A DNA stretch of 64,000 nucleotides. Source: Paenarthrobacter aurescens (GTDB taxonomy: Bacteria > Actinomycetota > Actinomycetes > Actinomycetales > Micrococcaceae). The notes below the pieces were generated by a model. It was not told the origin of the DNA, ran no database searches, and was given only the letters and a program-made list of their open reading frames with translations. Below, in pieces: positions 19,484 to 30,569 of the stretch; the first letter of the stretch is position 1; every line of letters starts with the position of its first letter. The stretch lies in assembly GCF_041549525.1 (NCBI RefSeq), contig NZ_CP157456.1, positions 2,170,001 to 2,234,000 of the forward strand, given 5' to 3'. Both the position numbers and the translations under genes were made by a program.

Positions 19484-20389
19484 TTAGGGCCGCTCTTTGC
19501 CGCGCCGTTTCAGGTACCGCTCGAATTCACGGGCAATGGACTCACCGGATGCTTCCGGCAGGTCGGCTGTGTCCTTGGCTTCTTCGAGCTGCCGCACATA
19601 GGCAGCAATTTCGGGGTCCTCTGTTGCGAGTTCATCCACTCCGCGTTCCCAGGCTTCGGATTCTTCGGCCAACGCCTGGCTGTCCAAGGGAACCTGTAAA
19701 AGGTCCTCGATCCTGTGCAGGATGGCCAACTGCGCCTTGGGGGAGGGCGGCTGGGCAACGTAGTGGGGAACCGCCGCCCACAGCGAGACCGTAGGCAGCC
19801 CTGCCAGCATCGCGAACTCTGCAAGCACTCCCACGATGCCCACCGGCCCTTCATACTGCGAGGCTTCCAAGTTGAGCCGTTCCCGCAGGGAACTGTCTTC
19901 AGTGGTGGTGCTCACCGGAATCGGACGGCTGTGGGGGACATCAGCCAGTAGAGCACCTACCAATATCACCGAGTCCACTTTGAGTGCTTCAGCGTGAACC
20001 AGTAGTTCGGTGGTGTAAGCGCGCCACCTGTATGAGGGTTCGGTCCCCAAAACCAGGACAACGTCCACATTGCTGTCAGGAACTTCAGCCTTGTAAATCC
20101 GCGTCGAAGGCCATTTCACCTTCCGCGCACCCGAGGAGGTACGCCGCACGGTGGGTCGCGTGAACTGGAAGTCGTAGTACTCCTCTGCGTCCACAGTGGC
20201 AACCTTCTTGCCGTCCCAGAGCTTGTTCAAGTAGTGCAGTGCATCGCTGGCGGCCTCACCGGCGTCGTTCCAGCCCTCAAACGCGGCGAGCATTACTGTG
20301 ACACGCTGGCCGTCCACGGGTTCCTTGAGGAAACGCTCGGGCTCCGCGGTGATGTCCTGTCCTTCGGGGGTCCCGTCCACACTGTTCAT
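19484..20389 (-). CDS. PAC2 family protein
   Basis: 301 residues. PAC2 domain (proteasome-assembly-chaperone-2-like fold): VMLAAFEGWNDAGEAASDAL near residues 32-51, LGTEPSYRWRAY, VILVGALLADVPHSRP, EGPVGIVGVL and LWAAVPHYVAQPPSP are family features. In eukaryotes the fold helps build the 20S proteasome; the bacterial role is not established. It is interesting that the proteasome genes start about 6 kb away, but PAC2 proteins also occur in actinobacteria without that proximity. The last ~60 residues are charged and probably flexible. A TAGGGT box lies 6 bases before the ATG. Confidence 0.88.
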   Translation of the reverse strand: MNSVDGTPEGQDITAEPERFLKEPVDGQRVTVMLAAFEGWNDAGEAASDALHYLNKLWDGKKVATVDAEEYYDFQFTRPTVRRTSSGARKVKWPSTRIYKAEVPDSNVDVVLVLGTEPSYRWRAYTTELLVHAEALKVDSVILVGALLADVPHSRPIPVSTTTEDSSLRERLNLEASQYEGPVGIVGVLAEFAMLAGLPTVSLWAAVPHYVAQPPSPKAQLAILHRIEDLLQVPLDSQALAEESEAWERGVDELATEDPEIAAYVRQLEEAKDTADLPEASGESIAREFERYLKRRGKERP

Positions 20390-20395
20390 CCACTC

Positions 20396-20401
20396 ACCCT
20401 A
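20396..20401 (-). promoter_or_regulatory. -10 box of PAC2 gene
   Basis: TAGGGT on the minus strand, 6 bases before the ATG at 20389; leaderless arrangement. Confidence 0.5.
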
Positions 20402-20499
20402 CGTCCAAGACCCTCATGGATGCATGGCATTTCACACCGAAGCGTGTCCGCGATTCGCCCACAGCGCAACCGGCGCACGGCCGCCCGCCAGGTTCCACG

Positions 20500-20505
20500 T
20501 AGACT
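20500..20505 (+). promoter_or_regulatory. -10 box of HAD hydrolase gene
   Basis: TAGACT, 7 bases before the ATG at 20513; leaderless arrangement. Confidence 0.5.
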
Positions 20506-20512
20506 GGAAACC

Positions 20513-21232
20513 ATGCATTCCTCACCCGGTCAGCCCCTCCTCAAAGCCGTGCTCTGGGATATGGACGGCACACTCGTAGACACCGAACCCTATTGGATCG
20601 CGGCCGAGCGTGCGCTGGTTGAGTCCCACGGCGGGACCTGGACCCACCAGCAGGCCATGCAATTGGTGGGCCAATCCCTGCTGCATTCGGCGGCCGTTCT
20701 TCAGGCCGCGGGTGTCCAGCTTGAGGCCCGCGAAATCGTGGACACCCTCAGTGCTGAAGTCATCCACCAGGTCCGCAAGGAAGTACCCTGGCGCCCCGGC
20801 GCCCGCGAACTGCTCGATGACCTCCATGAGGCAGGCATTCGCTGCGCGTTGGTGACCATGTCCGAGGGCCCCCTTGCCGGTGTGGTGGTAGAGAGTCTTC
20901 CCAAGCCCTACTTCGAGTTCATGGTCACCGGCGATTCCGTGACGAATGGCAAACCGCATCCGGAGGCCTATCTCACAGCGGTGGAGCGGCTCAGGCTTGA
21001 TGACCCCACGGTGAGCATCCATCACTGCGTCGCCCTCGAGGATTCCATCCCTGGCGCCACCGCGGCCATCGCATCGGGAGTGGTCACGGTAGGGATTCCC
21101 CATCAGGTGCCCCTGCCGGAGGACCCCCGGATGATCATGTGGCCCACTCTGCAGGGCCGTACAGCACCTGATCTCCAAAAACTGGTGGCTGAGCGCTTCG
21201 CCGCAACAAACCTGCTCGAAGGGGCCAACTAG
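20513..21232 (+). CDS. HAD superfamily hydrolase (phosphatase/phosphomutase-like)
   Basis: 239 residues. HAD motif I is LWDMDGTLVDTE (nucleophile Asp and acid/base Asp two residues on), motif II LVTMSEG, motif III Lys in GKPHPE and motif IV ALEDSIPGA. The four-helix cap between motifs I and II places it in the beta-phosphoglucomutase-like subgroup, so the substrate is a small phosphorylated metabolite; which one is unknown. ATG 20513 is chosen because conserved sequence begins there and a -10 box precedes it; longer in-frame extensions run back into the neighbouring PAC2 gene. The protease gene starts on the base after its stop. Confidence 0.88.
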   Translation: MHSSPGQPLLKAVLWDMDGTLVDTEPYWIAAERALVESHGGTWTHQQAMQLVGQSLLHSAAVLQAAGVQLEAREIVDTLSAEVIHQVRKEVPWRPGARELLDDLHEAGIRCALVTMSEGPLAGVVVESLPKPYFEFMVTGDSVTNGKPHPEAYLTAVERLRLDDPTVSIHHCVALEDSIPGATAAIASGVVTVGIPHQVPLPEDPRMIMWPTLQGRTAPDLQKLVAERFAATNLLEGAN

Positions 21233-22399
21233 GTGACCAGCCCGTCCGCCCCTCATCCCTCGCACAACAAAAAACGTGACGGAATTCCCTTGGGGAAGAT
21301 TGCCGGCGTGCCGGTCTACCTCGCGTACTCGTGGTTTGTCATAGCAGCCATCACCGTGGTGTTCTACGGCCCGTTCATCATGGATTTCATACCGGGGCTT
21401 GGCAACTGGGCCTACCTCGTTGGCTTAGCGGTCGCATTGCTCCTGGCGTTATCGGTTCTTGTCCATGAGCTCGCCCATGCCCTCAGTGCAAAAGTCTTCG
21501 ACTGGCCCACTGAGAAAATCGTCATCAACCTTTGGGGCGGACACACGCAGTTCGAGAACTTCACTGCTTCTCCCGGGCGGTCGGTGGTTGTAGCGTTGGC
21601 CGGCCCGGCCTCCAACTTCGTCGTAGCCGCTGTGATGTTCGCGATCGACTCTGTTGCCCAGTTCAAGGGCGTGGCCGGAACACTGACGGACATAGTGGTG
21701 ATGGCCAACCTGCTGATTGGAATCTTCAACATTCTTCCGGGGATGCCACTGGACGGGGGTCGTTTGGTTGAGTCTGCGGTATGGAAGGCTACGGGCAGCC
21801 AGGACAAGGGCACCATCGCAGCCGGCTGGTCCGGGCGGATCATTGTGGTGGCTCTTGTCATCTGGTTCATCGTCGTCCCGTTCCTGAGGGGGCAATGGCC
21901 GGATCTGATGTACACCACGGTCACAGTGCTCGTCTGCGGTTTTCTCTGGATGGGCGCTTCCAGCTCCATCCACCACGCGAAGCTCCGCAGCCGCCTTTAT
22001 CTGGTCAGTGCCGCCGGTCTGGCCGAACCTGCAGTAGGGGTGCCGAACTCAGCCACAGTGGCCGATGTCCTGGACATTTCACCGGCCGGAAGTCCCGCCG
22101 TCGTTATTTGCGGCCCGGACGGCAGACCCCAGGGAGTGGTGGACTTCGGTGCAACGCTCGCTGTGCCGGCCGCATCTGTCATGACGACGCCGGTCACGGC
22201 AGTCGCGCACGCTTTGGCGGCTGGGGCTTATGTGCCTGAATGGTCCAAGGGGCAGGAATTGATTCAGTACCTGGCTCGTCTGGACGGCGGCGAATACGCT
22301 GTGGTTGACCACAACGGAATCGTCACGGGACTGCTTCGGCAGCAAGCGGTAGTGACTGCCATTACAGGTAAAGAAGCACGCAGGAGCGGACGCGCCTGA
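21233..22399 (+). CDS. Site-2 protease family zinc metalloprotease with CBS-like region
   Basis: 388 residues. Intramembrane protease: HELAHAL (HExxH zinc motif) near residue 77 within a membrane segment, and GMPLDGGRLVES (third zinc ligand Asp) near residue 173, with about six hydrophobic segments in the first 245 residues. The C-terminal part (about 255-385) has two repeats with the CBS pattern (VADVLDISPAGSPAVVI ... YAVVDHNGIVTGLL), which often bind adenine nucleotides. Targets are unknown; related enzymes cleave membrane-bound anti-sigma factors. GTG start directly after the HAD stop, so the two genes form one operon with trmI 114 bases on. Confidence 0.9.
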   Translation: MTSPSAPHPSHNKKRDGIPLGKIAGVPVYLAYSWFVIAAITVVFYGPFIMDFIPGLGNWAYLVGLAVALLLALSVLVHELAHALSAKVFDWPTEKIVINLWGGHTQFENFTASPGRSVVVALAGPASNFVVAAVMFAIDSVAQFKGVAGTLTDIVVMANLLIGIFNILPGMPLDGGRLVESAVWKATGSQDKGTIAAGWSGRIIVVALVIWFIVVPFLRGQWPDLMYTTVTVLVCGFLWMGASSSIHHAKLRSRLYLVSAAGLAEPAVGVPNSATVADVLDISPAGSPAVVICGPDGRPQGVVDFGATLAVPAASVMTTPVTAVAHALAAGAYVPEWSKGQELIQYLARLDGGEYAVVDHNGIVTGLLRQQAVVTAITGKEARRSGRA

Positions 22400-22513
22400 C
22401 TGCGATGCCGGTAGAGTTACATGCCGGCGGATATACACAACAGACCCATTGTTTTTGGCGCCCACCGCCGGTCACGCACCGCGGCCCAGCCGTACAGGAT
22501 TGAGGAACACCAC

Positions 22514-23578
22514 ATGAGCAGCGAAACCGCCGCCCCCACAGCAAGCACAGGCACTGACGAGGCAGCCAACGGCTCGCCCGCACAGCCCATGGGAGCTGCG
22601 CGACGCCGGGGGCCTTTCCGTGTGGGTGAGCGGGTCCAGCTCACGGACGAGCGCGGGCGGATGAACACCATCACCCTGGAAGTTGGCGGCGCTTTCCACA
22701 CTCATCGGGGCTTCCTGAACCATGATGAAATCATTGGCAAGGTGGATGGGTCGGTGGTCAGCAACAACGTTGGCCAGCAGTACCAGACCTTGCGCCCGTT
22801 GCTCTCCGACTTCGTGCTGTCCATGCCCCGTGGTGCGGCAGTGGTGTACCCGAAGGACGCCGCCCAGATTGTCACCATGGCGGACATCTTCCCCGGTGCG
22901 CGGGTAGTGGAAGCAGGCGTCGGCTCGGGCGCCCTCTCCATCTCGCTGCTGCGTGCAGTGGGCGACGGCGGTTACCTCCACTCGTTTGAACGGCGCGAAG
23001 AATTCGCGGACATCGCCCGCGGAAACGTCGAAACCATCTTTGGTGGCCCGCATCCTGCGTGGCAGATCTCCCTGGGCGACTTCCAGGACGAGGTTGTCAA
23101 AGCCGAAGCCCCGGGTTCGGTGGACCGCGTGGTTCTTGACATGCTCGCTCCGTGGGAGTGCTTGGACGCTGTGGCCACTGTCCTGGCTCCCGGCGGCGTC
23201 TGGATCAACTACGTAGCCACCGTCACCCAGTTGTCCCGCACCGCCGAAGCGATCCGCGCTGATGGCCGCTTCACCGAGCCGGACGCCTGGGAATCCATGG
23301 TTCGTGGCTGGCATCTGGAGGGCTTGGCTGTCCGCCCGGACCACCGCATGGTGGCCCACACAGGCTTCCTTCTGGTCACCCGCCGCCTGGCTGAGGGTGT
23401 GACCGGAATTTCCGTGAAGCGTCGTCCCTCCAAGACTGAGTTCAGCGAAGAGGACCTCAACGCCTGGACGCCTGCATCCGTGGGGGAGCGGGCCGTCTCT
23501 GACAAAAAACTGCGGCGCGCGGCACGTGACGCCATTGCCGGTACCAATGTTCAGGATGACCCCCCAGTCACAAACTGA
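22514..23578 (+). CDS. trmI: tRNA (adenine(58)-N1)-methyltransferase
   Basis: 354 residues. SAM-dependent enzyme that makes m1A58 in the T loop of tRNAs. The N-terminal domain has RGPFRVGERVQLTDERGR and GFLNHDEIIGKVDG; the Rossmann domain starts with VVEAGVGSGALSISLLRA (motif I) and has DMLAPWE (motif IV). The first ~30 residues and the last ~40 are extensions beyond the core enzyme. ATG 22514 is preceded by GAGGA 8 bases upstream. The gene is next to mpa/arc in most actinobacteria, although no direct link between tRNA methylation and pupylation is known. Confidence 0.93.
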   Translation: MSSETAAPTASTGTDEAANGSPAQPMGAARRRGPFRVGERVQLTDERGRMNTITLEVGGAFHTHRGFLNHDEIIGKVDGSVVSNNVGQQYQTLRPLLSDFVLSMPRGAAVVYPKDAAQIVTMADIFPGARVVEAGVGSGALSISLLRAVGDGGYLHSFERREEFADIARGNVETIFGGPHPAWQISLGDFQDEVVKAEAPGSVDRVVLDMLAPWECLDAVATVLAPGGVWINYVATVTQLSRTAEAIRADGRFTEPDAWESMVRGWHLEGLAVRPDHRMVAHTGFLLVTRRLAEGVTGISVKRRPSKTEFSEEDLNAWTPASVGERAVSDKKLRRAARDAIAGTNVQDDPPVTN

Positions 23579-23675
23579 CAAAGGTCACAATAGGGTTCGC
23601 ATTCCGAATGTCACCCAGCACCCTGAGCTTTTCGGGACTAAGGTCTTGTTAAGCGCAGGAAGGGGCTGATGAATC

Positions 23676-25484
23676 GTGGATACGTCAAACAACGACCTTG
23701 GACGGCCAACGCCGGAAGATGCCAACGGCCAAGCGGAGAATACGGCAAACCGGAGGCTTGGCGCTGTTCAACCGCCGGAGACCTCCAGTGAACTGACGGT
23801 TGCCGAGCGGCAGATCAATATCCTTCGGGACAAGCTTCGCCACATCGACCGCCAGTTGGCTGCCGCAACCCAGAACAACAGCAAGCTTGTCAGCATGCTG
23901 GAGACGGCGAAGGCCGAGATTCTTCGGTTGAAGGGCGCGTTGGAGCAGGAGGGTCAGCCTCCTTACAGCTTCGGCACCGTAGTGCAGATCAACCCGAGGA
24001 AGCAGCCCGCTGCCGGCAGTTCAGGACAGGCGGCCACTGAAGAGTCCGTGGACATATTCAACGCCGGGCGCAAGATGCGTGTTGGCATCAGCCCCCTGGT
24101 GAACCTCAACCAGCTTGCCGTCGGGCAGGAAGTTCTGCTCAATGAGGCCTTGCTGGTAGTTGCGGGCCTCGGCTACGAACGTGCCGGCGAATTGGTAACG
24201 CTGAAGGAAATGCTGGGCAAAGACCGTGCGCTGGTGGTTGGCCGTGCCGATGAAGAGCGTGTGGTCCGGTTGTCCGGGGCTCTCCAAAGCGTTCATTTGA
24301 AGGTTGGGGACGCCCTGTCGCTCGATTCACGGACCGGCTATGCGCTGGAGAAAGTCCCGCGCGCAGAGGTAGAGAACCTGGTCCTTGAAGAAGTTCCGGA
24401 CATTACATACCAGGACATTGGCGGCTTGGGCCCGCAGATCGAGCAGATCCGCGATGCCGTGGAGTTGCCGTTCCTCCATCCGGACCTCTACCGCGAGCAT
24501 GGCCTGAAGGCACCCAAAGGCATTTTGCTTTACGGCCCTCCGGGTTGCGGAAAAACCCTCATTGCCAAAGCAGTGGCCAACTCCCTTGCCGCCAGGGCCG
24601 CGGAACGCGCCGGGAACACCGATCTCAAGAGCTACTTCCTGAACATCAAGGGCCCAGAGCTCCTGGACAAGTATGTGGGCGAGACTGAACGCCACATCCG
24701 GCTGATCTTCTCCCGGGCACGTGAAAAGGCCTCGGATGGCAGCCCAGTGGTGGTCTTCTTCGATGAAATGGACTCGTTGTTCCGCACCCGCGGTACGGGC
24801 GTTTCCTCGGACGTAGAAACAACCATCGTGCCTCAGTTGCTCAGCGAGATCGATGGCGTGGAGCGGCTGGACAACGTGATTGTCATCGGCGCCTCCAACC
24901 GTGAAGACATGATCGATCCCGCAATCCTTCGTCCCGGTCGTCTTGATGTGAAGGTAAAAATCCAACGTCCGGACGCTGAAGCTGCGGCCGACATCTTCGC
25001 CAAGTACATCACCACTGACTTGCCCTTCCACCCGCAGGATCTGGCGGAGTATGGTGGCGATGTACAGGCCACCGTGGATGCCATGGTCCAGCGCACGGTG
25101 GAGGCCATGTATTCCACTGAGAAATCCAACGAGTACCTGGAGGTCACCTACGCCAACGGTGATACCGAGATGCTGTACTTCAAGGACTTCAACTCCGGTG
25201 CCGTGGTCCAGAACGTTGTGGACCGTGCCAAGAAATACGCCATCAAGGATCTGCTGACCACTCAACAAAAGGGTCTGCGGATCGATCACCTTCTCCGGGC
25301 CGTTGTGGACGAATTCCGTGAGCACGAGGACATGCCCAACACCACCAATCCGGACGACTGGGCAAGGATCTCCGGCAAGAAGGGCGAAAGGATCACTTAC
25401 ATCAGGACCATTGTTCAGGGCAAGGCGGGCCAGGAGCCTGGCAAGTCGATCGAAACCACAGCCAACACGGGTCAGTACCTATGA
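23676..25484 (+). CDS. mpa: Proteasomal ATPase (Mpa/ARC)
   Basis: 602 residues. Ring-shaped AAA unfoldase that captures pupylated proteins and feeds them to the 20S core. The N-terminal coiled coil (about residues 45-95, heptad-rich around [20 protein letters not shown]) recruits Pup; two OB domains follow. Walker A is GPPGCGKT at 287-294, Walker B ends in FFDEMDS (Asp363-Glu364), and SRH arginines lie in ILRPGRLD. The C-terminal Gln-Tyr-Leu tail is the docking motif for the proteasome alpha ring. GTG start, with AGGAAGGGG 10 bases before. Its TGA overlaps the dop ATG (ATGA). Confidence 0.96.
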   Translation: MDTSNNDLGRPTPEDANGQAENTANRRLGAVQPPETSSELTVAERQINILRDKLRHIDRQLAAATQNNSKLVSMLETAKAEILRLKGALEQEGQPPYSFGTVVQINPRKQPAAGSSGQAATEESVDIFNAGRKMRVGISPLVNLNQLAVGQEVLLNEALLVVAGLGYERAGELVTLKEMLGKDRALVVGRADEERVVRLSGALQSVHLKVGDALSLDSRTGYALEKVPRAEVENLVLEEVPDITYQDIGGLGPQIEQIRDAVELPFLHPDLYREHGLKAPKGILLYGPPGCGKTLIAKAVANSLAARAAERAGNTDLKSYFLNIKGPELLDKYVGETERHIRLIFSRAREKASDGSPVVVFFDEMDSLFRTRGTGVSSDVETTIVPQLLSEIDGVERLDNVIVIGASNREDMIDPAILRPGRLDVKVKIQRPDAEAAADIFAKYITTDLPFHPQDLAEYGGDVQATVDAMVQRTVEAMYSTEKSNEYLEVTYANGDTEMLYFKDFNSGAVVQNVVDRAKKYAIKDLLTTQQKGLRIDHLLRAVVDEFREHEDMPNTTNPDDWARISGKKGERITYIRTIVQGKAGQEPGKSIETTANTGQYL

Positions 25485-27154
25485 CAGCAAGGCCCGAGGG
25501 AACATCGGCAGAGTCACTTCCCGTAGGCGGCGCCATGCGCGTCATGGGCTCGGAAACTGAATATGGGATTCACGCGCCATCAGCTCCGGGGGCCAACGCC
25601 ACCATGATGTCGGCCCGCATCATTCAGGCCTATGCAACGGTGACCCGGCAGCGTGCAGCCGGCGGGGCGGAGACGCGGTGGGACTACACGGATGAGGAAC
25701 CCCTGCACGATGCCCGCGGTTGGACCCTGGAAAGGGCCGCGGCAGACCCGAGCCAACTGACGGACCAACCGCCGGTGCTTGACGCCGAGGCTGTGGCCCT
25801 TGCCTATGGCCGCCAGGAGTTGGAACTGGACGGTGCCGACGAGTCCGGGTCCTTGTTGATGAACATGGTCCTTGGCAATGGTGCGCGACTCTATGTAGAC
25901 CATGCGCACCCTGAGTACTCCAGTCCGGAGGTCACCAACCCCCGCGATGCCGTGGCATGGGACGCCGCCGGTGACCTGGTGGCTTTGGCTACCGTCCGGA
26001 AGGTCGCGTCCGACGCTTCCCTCCCGGCGATCAATCTGTACAAGAACAACACCGACAACAAATCTGTGTCCTATGGCTCGCACGAGAATTACCTCATGCC
26101 CCGTTCGGTGCCTTTCGGAGACATCATCCGGGGGCTCACTCCGTTCTTCATCTCCCGTCAGGTTATTTGCGGAGCCGGCAAAGTGGGGCTGGGGCAGGAC
26201 AGCTCAACGCCCGGCTACCAAATCAGCCAACGGGCGGACTTCTTCGAAGCAGAAGTGGGGCTGGAAACAACCATCAGGCGCCCCATCATCAATACCAGGG
26301 ACGAACCACACGCAACAGCGGACAAGTACCGCCGACTCCACGTAATTATTGGAGATGCCAACCTCAGCCAGGCTTCAAACTTCCTGAAGTTCGGAACCAC
26401 AGCCATGGTCCTGAGCCTCATAGAGGCGGGGCAGGCGCCCAAAATAGAGGTCCATGAACCGGTCCAGGCGCTCCAGTCGATCAGTCATGACACCACACTG
26501 ACCGCAACCGTCAGGCTTCTGGACGGCAGGCGGGTGACAGCCCTGGATCTTCAGTGGATGTTCTACGAGGCAGCGGCCAAGTTGGCCCAGGAGACCGGAG
26601 TGGCGGATTCGGTCGCCGGAGATGGCCACACGCATCAGGTTCTCTCCCACTGGGAGTCCACGCTGGCAACTTTGGGGACCAACCCTGATGCCGCGGCCTC
26701 AACAGTTGAATGGGTAGCCAAGAAATCACTTCTTGAGGGATACCGAAACCGCGACGCCTTGGCGTGGGATGATGCCCGGCTGGGCCTTGTGGACCTTCAA
26801 TGGTCCGATATCCGGCCGGAGAAGGGCCTCTATTACAGGCTCCTGTCCAGAGACCGGATGATGCGCATTGTGGACGACGCCGACATCACCCGGGCGGTGA
26901 CCGAACCGCCGTCGGACACCCGGGCTTACTTCCGGGGGCGGTGCGTCTCCCGCTTCGGCAAGGACGTTGTGGGTGCGAGCTGGGACTCGGTGATATTTGA
27001 TGTTCCGGGCCTGGGAAAGCTGCAGCGGGTGCCTACGCGGGAGCCTTTGAGGGGAACCCGCGCTTTGACCGGTGCGCTCTTTGACCGCCACGCGGACGCC
27101 GCTTCATTCCTGTCCGAATTGTTGGGTCAGGCGCCGCCCCCGGCCAGGAGTTGA
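25481..27154 (+). CDS. dop: Pup deamidase / depupylase
   Basis: 557 residues. Carboxylate-amine-ligase-like enzyme that converts the C-terminal Gln of Pup to Glu and also removes Pup from substrates. [20 protein letters not shown] (residues 22-41) contains the ATP/metal Glu and the start of the Dop-specific loop; [11 protein letters not shown] holds Asp140, equivalent to the proposed nucleophile. About 18 residues precede the usual start (Met19), so translation might begin there, but the ATGA overlap with mpa favours the longer form. It is a paralogue of PafA encoded 2 kb on; SYGSHENYL and INTRDEPHA are shared by both. Confidence 0.95.
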   Translation: MTARPEGTSAESLPVGGAMRVMGSETEYGIHAPSAPGANATMMSARIIQAYATVTRQRAAGGAETRWDYTDEEPLHDARGWTLERAAADPSQLTDQPPVLDAEAVALAYGRQELELDGADESGSLLMNMVLGNGARLYVDHAHPEYSSPEVTNPRDAVAWDAAGDLVALATVRKVASDASLPAINLYKNNTDNKSVSYGSHENYLMPRSVPFGDIIRGLTPFFISRQVICGAGKVGLGQDSSTPGYQISQRADFFEAEVGLETTIRRPIINTRDEPHATADKYRRLHVIIGDANLSQASNFLKFGTTAMVLSLIEAGQAPKIEVHEPVQALQSISHDTTLTATVRLLDGRRVTALDLQWMFYEAAAKLAQETGVADSVAGDGHTHQVLSHWESTLATLGTNPDAAASTVEWVAKKSLLEGYRNRDALAWDDARLGLVDLQWSDIRPEKGLYYRLLSRDRMMRIVDDADITRAVTEPPSDTRAYFRGRCVSRFGKDVVGASWDSVIFDVPGLGKLQRVPTREPLRGTRALTGALFDRHADAASFLSELLGQAPPPARS

Positions 27155-27273
27155 CCGGTGCCCGCCACGTGATTATCCGACGCCGGCCAAAGCCATCCGC
27201 AGGACCGGTCAGCGTGGCAATATGGCATTAGGAAGTCTCCGTCCTCAGGAGACTGACAGTAGGGAGAAAGAAA

Positions 27274-27477
27274 ATGGCAGCACAGGAGCAACAACAACCG
27301 CAGTCACGGGAAACCGAGACCGAAGTGGACGTACCGGAGGCACCACCGGCAGCACCGGAGGCGCAGGCCTCGGAAGCGACGCAGGGTGTGGATGACCTTC
27401 TCGACGAAATCGACGGCGTTTTGGAATCCAACGCCGAAGAGTTTGTCAGGGCGTTTGTCCAAAAGGGCGGCCAGTAG
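27274..27477 (+). CDS. pup: Prokaryotic ubiquitin-like protein Pup
   Basis: 67 residues, acidic and rich in Gln, Glu and Ala, disordered in character apart from the helical Mpa-binding segment [19 protein letters not shown]. It ends in Gly-Gly-Gln, so it is made in the Gln form and needs Dop before PafA can attach it through its new C-terminal Glu to lysines of target proteins. ATG preceded by AGGGAGAAAGAAA. It lies 119 bases after dop, a larger gap than elsewhere in the operon, so a separate promoter for this abundant small protein is plausible. Confidence 0.97.
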   Translation: MAAQEQQQPQSRETETEVDVPEAPPAAPEAQASEATQGVDDLLDEIDGVLESNAEEFVRAFVQKGGQ

Positions 27478-27556
27478 GCGGAACCGCCAGAGGATGTACT
27501 GCCCGGCCGGCGTGAGGCCGCCGGGCATCGGAATGCAGAGTCGAAGGAGTGCAGCA

Positions 27557-28366
27557 ATGCAGGACCCATCAGCCGGCCCCCTGGCCACCCAGGCAACGTC
27601 TTCTTTCACGGAGCATCTTCAACGCTCGCGGCCCGAACTCCTTCCCTTCAATCAATCCTTACCCGCCGGCACGGTGCCTCCTTCCCCCCATGCCACCACC
27701 ATCGTGGCGTTGACATACGCCGGTGGCGTGCTGATGGCCGGAGATCGCCGCGCCACCATGGGCAACATCATCGCCAGCCGACATATTGAGAAGGTCTTTC
27801 CAGCGGACGAGTATTCAGTTCTCGGGATCGCCGGTACGGCCGGCCTGGCCATTGACATCACCCGGCTTTTCCAAGTGGAGCTGGAGCACTATGAAAAAAT
27901 CGAGGGCACACTCCTCAGCCTCGTCGGCAAGGCCAACCGCCTGGGTGCCATGATCCGGGGAAACCTGCCCATGGCAATGCAGGGGATGGCAGTCGTTCCT
28001 TTGTTCGCAGGCTTCGACCACGGCTCAGGTGTGGGCCGTTTGTTCTCCTATGACGTCACAGGCGGCAGGTACGAAGAACAGGAACACCACTCCGTGGGTT
28101 CAGGGTCCGTATTCGCCCGTGGTGCCCTGAAGAAGTTGTGGAAGCCGAACCTGTCCGAAGAAAACGCGGTAGCCGTTGCTGTTGAAGCGCTTTACGACGC
28201 CGCCGATGACGATTCCGCCACTGGTGGACCTGACCCCGTCCGCCAGTTGTGGCCGGTGGTTTACACCGTCAACCGCTCCGGCAACAGGCGCGTCCCTGAA
28301 CGTGATTTGGCCGCTGTTGCCGGTGCAATCGTTGAAGCGCGGGCCGCCGCCGGACGGGAGGCCTGA
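27557..28366 (+). CDS. prcB: 20S proteasome beta subunit
   Basis: 269 residues. N-terminal-nucleophile protease. A propeptide of 46 residues ends at His45-Ala46; self-cleavage exposes Thr47 of [19 protein letters not shown], the catalytic threonine, with the conserved Lys-type and Asp/Arg positions in [12 protein letters not shown] 27557 is chosen from the GAAGGAG site 8 bases before it and from the expected propeptide length. prcA starts one base after the stop, giving balanced synthesis of the two ring subunits. Confidence 0.96.
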   Translation: MQDPSAGPLATQATSSFTEHLQRSRPELLPFNQSLPAGTVPPSPHATTIVALTYAGGVLMAGDRRATMGNIIASRHIEKVFPADEYSVLGIAGTAGLAIDITRLFQVELEHYEKIEGTLLSLVGKANRLGAMIRGNLPMAMQGMAVVPLFAGFDHGSGVGRLFSYDVTGGRYEEQEHHSVGSGSVFARGALKKLWKPNLSEENAVAVAVEALYDAADDDSATGGPDPVRQLWPVVYTVNRSGNRRVPERDLAAVAGAIVEARAAAGREA

Positions 28367-28367
28367 T

Positions 28368-29075
28368 ATGACTCAGCAGTTTTACGTCTCGCCCGAGCAG
28401 TTGATGAAGGACCGTGCGGACTTCGCACGGAAAGGCATCGCCCGTGGGCGTTCAGTGGTGGTCATCAGCTGCGCCGATGGGATTGCGCTCATCGCAGAAA
28501 ACCCTTCGCCTTCGCTGCACAAGATTGGTGAAATCTACGACAAAATTGCTTTCGCCGCAGTAGGAAAGTACAACGAGTTTGAAAGCCTCAGGCAAGCAGG
28601 GGTCCGCTACGCCGACGTCCGCGGGTACTCCTACGATCGCGAGGACGTCACCGCGCGCGGCCTGGCCAGTGTCTATGCCCAAAGTCTCGGCGCGGTGTTC
28701 ACGGCCGAGCAGAAGCCCTTCGAAGTGGAACTGGCTGTGGCCGAGGTTGGTTTCACCCAGGAGCAGGACCACCTTTACCGCCTGACCTTTGATGGATCCA
28801 TCGCCGATGAGAACGGCTTTGTGGTCATGGGCGGGCTCGCTGACCAGATTTCCGACGTCGTCAGCGGGGCTTGGGAGCCGGAGCTCACGTTGGCGGGGGC
28901 CATGCAACTGGCTCTGCGCGCACTGGCCACCAATAAGGAAGTAGACGAACTGCCCGCCACCGCGGTAGAAGCCGCGGTGCTGTACCGCGCATCGGAAAGC
29001 AACCGCGGGTCCCGTAGAGCGTTCCGACGGCTGCTGCCCGAGGACATGACCCGGTTGCTCACAGAGGAGAGCTGA
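28368..29075 (+). CDS. prcA: 20S proteasome alpha subunit
   Basis: 235 residues. Forms the outer rings of the core; it has no N-terminal Thr after processing and no propeptide. The N terminus [28 protein letters not shown] forms the gate and H0 helix, and [20 protein letters not shown] is a conserved alpha signature. Mpa's C-terminal tail inserts between alpha subunits. It ends one base before pafA starts, so prcB, prcA and pafA are a tight unit. Confidence 0.95.
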   Translation: MTQQFYVSPEQLMKDRADFARKGIARGRSVVVISCADGIALIAENPSPSLHKIGEIYDKIAFAAVGKYNEFESLRQAGVRYADVRGYSYDREDVTARGLASVYAQSLGAVFTAEQKPFEVELAVAEVGFTQEQDHLYRLTFDGSIADENGFVVMGGLADQISDVVSGAWEPELTLAGAMQLALRALATNKEVDELPATAVEAAVLYRASESNRGSRRAFRRLLPEDMTRLLTEES

Positions 29076-29076
29076 G

Positions 29077-30441
29077 ATGGATAAGCGGATATTTGGCATC
29101 GAAACGGAGTTCGGAATTTCCTATTCGAGCCCCGATTCCCGTCCTTTGGCGCCTGAGGAAGTGGCCCGTTATCTCTTCCGCAAAGTGGTGAGTTGGGGCC
29201 GGTCGTCCAACGTTTTCCTCACCAACGGCTCGCGGCTCTATCTGGATGTGGGCTCTCACCCGGAATATGCCACCGCGGAATGCGACGACCTCGCCCAACT
29301 TATAGCCCACGACAGGGCGGGCGAGCTCATTTTGGACGACCTCGTGGATGAGGCCCAGGCGCGGCTCGCCGCCGAAGGGTTCAACGGCACGGTGTACCTG
29401 TTCAAGAACAACACGGATTCTGCGGGCAATTCCTACGGCAGTCATGAGAACTACCTCATACCTCGTCGCGGCGAGTTTTCCCGCCTTGCCGAGATTTTGA
29501 TTCCGTTCCTGGTGACGCGGCAACTGATTGCGGGCGCCGGAAAAGTCCTGAAGACTCCCCACGGGGCCACCTTCGCATTCTCCCAGCGGGCGGACCACAT
29601 CTGGGAAGGAGTGTCCTCGGCCACCACAAGGTCCAGGCCCATCATCAACACACGCGACGAGCCGCATGCGGACGCAGAATTTTATCGCCGCCTGCATGTC
29701 ATTGTGGGTGACTCCAACATGTCCGAGACATCAGCTTTGCTGAAGGTGGGCACCGTTGACCTCATCCTTCGTATGATCGAGGCCGGCGTCATCATGCGTG
29801 ACATGCGCATGGAGAATCCCATCCGCAGCATCCGCGAAATCTCCCATGACCTTACCGGCCGCGCCCTGGTCCGCCTGGCCAACGGCCGGCAACTGACCGC
29901 TTTGGATATTCAGCGCGAGTACCTGAACAAAGTCACTGAATTCGTCGCCGCAAATGGTGCCCACAACGCCCATGTACCCCTCATTCTGGACTTGTGGGAG
30001 CGTACGCTGAACGCCATTGAGAGCGGGGACACCAGCACCATTGACACCGAAGTGGACTGGGCCATCAAGAAGAAACTCATGGATGGCTACATGCGCCGGC
30101 ACGACCTCAGCCTGGACTCACCGCGCATCGCCCAACTGGACCTCACCTACCATGACATCTCACGGCAGCGCGGGATCTTTTTCCTGCTCCAGGCCCGCGG
30201 TGCAGCACGCAGGCTGGTGACCGAAACCGACGTCAAGGATGCGGTGGATGCACCACCGCAAACAACGCGGGCAAAATTGCGGGGAGACTTTGTGCGCAGA
30301 GCACAGGAGCTGGGCCGCGACTACACGGTGGACTGGGTGCACCTGAAACTCAACGACCGCGCACACCAAACCATCCTGTGCAAGGATCCGTTCCGGAACG
30401 TTGACGAGCGGGTGGATGCCCTCCTGGAGTCCATGGGCTGA
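29077..30441 (+). CDS. pafA: Pup-protein ligase
   Basis: 454 residues. Phosphorylates the C-terminal Glu of Pup and forms an isopeptide bond with target lysines. [10 protein letters not shown] at residues 6-15 carries the ATP/metal glutamates; [17 protein letters not shown] contains Asp57 (catalytic base position) and the HPEY motif shared with Dop. The Dop-specific inserted loop is absent, and the protein is about 100 residues shorter than Dop, so the assignment is firm. ATG start behind GAGCTGAG. Confidence 0.96.
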   Translation: MDKRIFGIETEFGISYSSPDSRPLAPEEVARYLFRKVVSWGRSSNVFLTNGSRLYLDVGSHPEYATAECDDLAQLIAHDRAGELILDDLVDEAQARLAAEGFNGTVYLFKNNTDSAGNSYGSHENYLIPRRGEFSRLAEILIPFLVTRQLIAGAGKVLKTPHGATFAFSQRADHIWEGVSSATTRSRPIINTRDEPHADAEFYRRLHVIVGDSNMSETSALLKVGTVDLILRMIEAGVIMRDMRMENPIRSIREISHDLTGRALVRLANGRQLTALDIQREYLNKVTEFVAANGAHNAHVPLILDLWERTLNAIESGDTSTIDTEVDWAIKKKLMDGYMRRHDLSLDSPRIAQLDLTYHDISRQRGIFFLLQARGAARRLVTETDVKDAVDAPPQTTRAKLRGDFVRRAQELGRDYTVDWVHLKLNDRAHQTILCKDPFRNVDERVDALLESMG

Positions 30442-30569
30442 AGGCCTTTATAAGCTGGCTCCCAGCTTCACGGGCTATTCTGGATAGTGGTCTCTTCCCG
30501 AGATACGCCCTGCTTGGATGTGCTACGCGCCTTTCCGAGTGTCCCTTTGCCCCGACGAAAGTGTCTTTT

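Noticed and set aside
19484..20389. PAC2 protein as a proteasome assembly factor of the nearby pup locus
   Set aside because: The name comes from the eukaryotic fold; distance and independent promoter give no real support for that role here.
24327..25325. 332-codon minus-strand frame opposite mpa
   Set aside because: Overlaps the AAA domain completely and has no ribosome site or family features.
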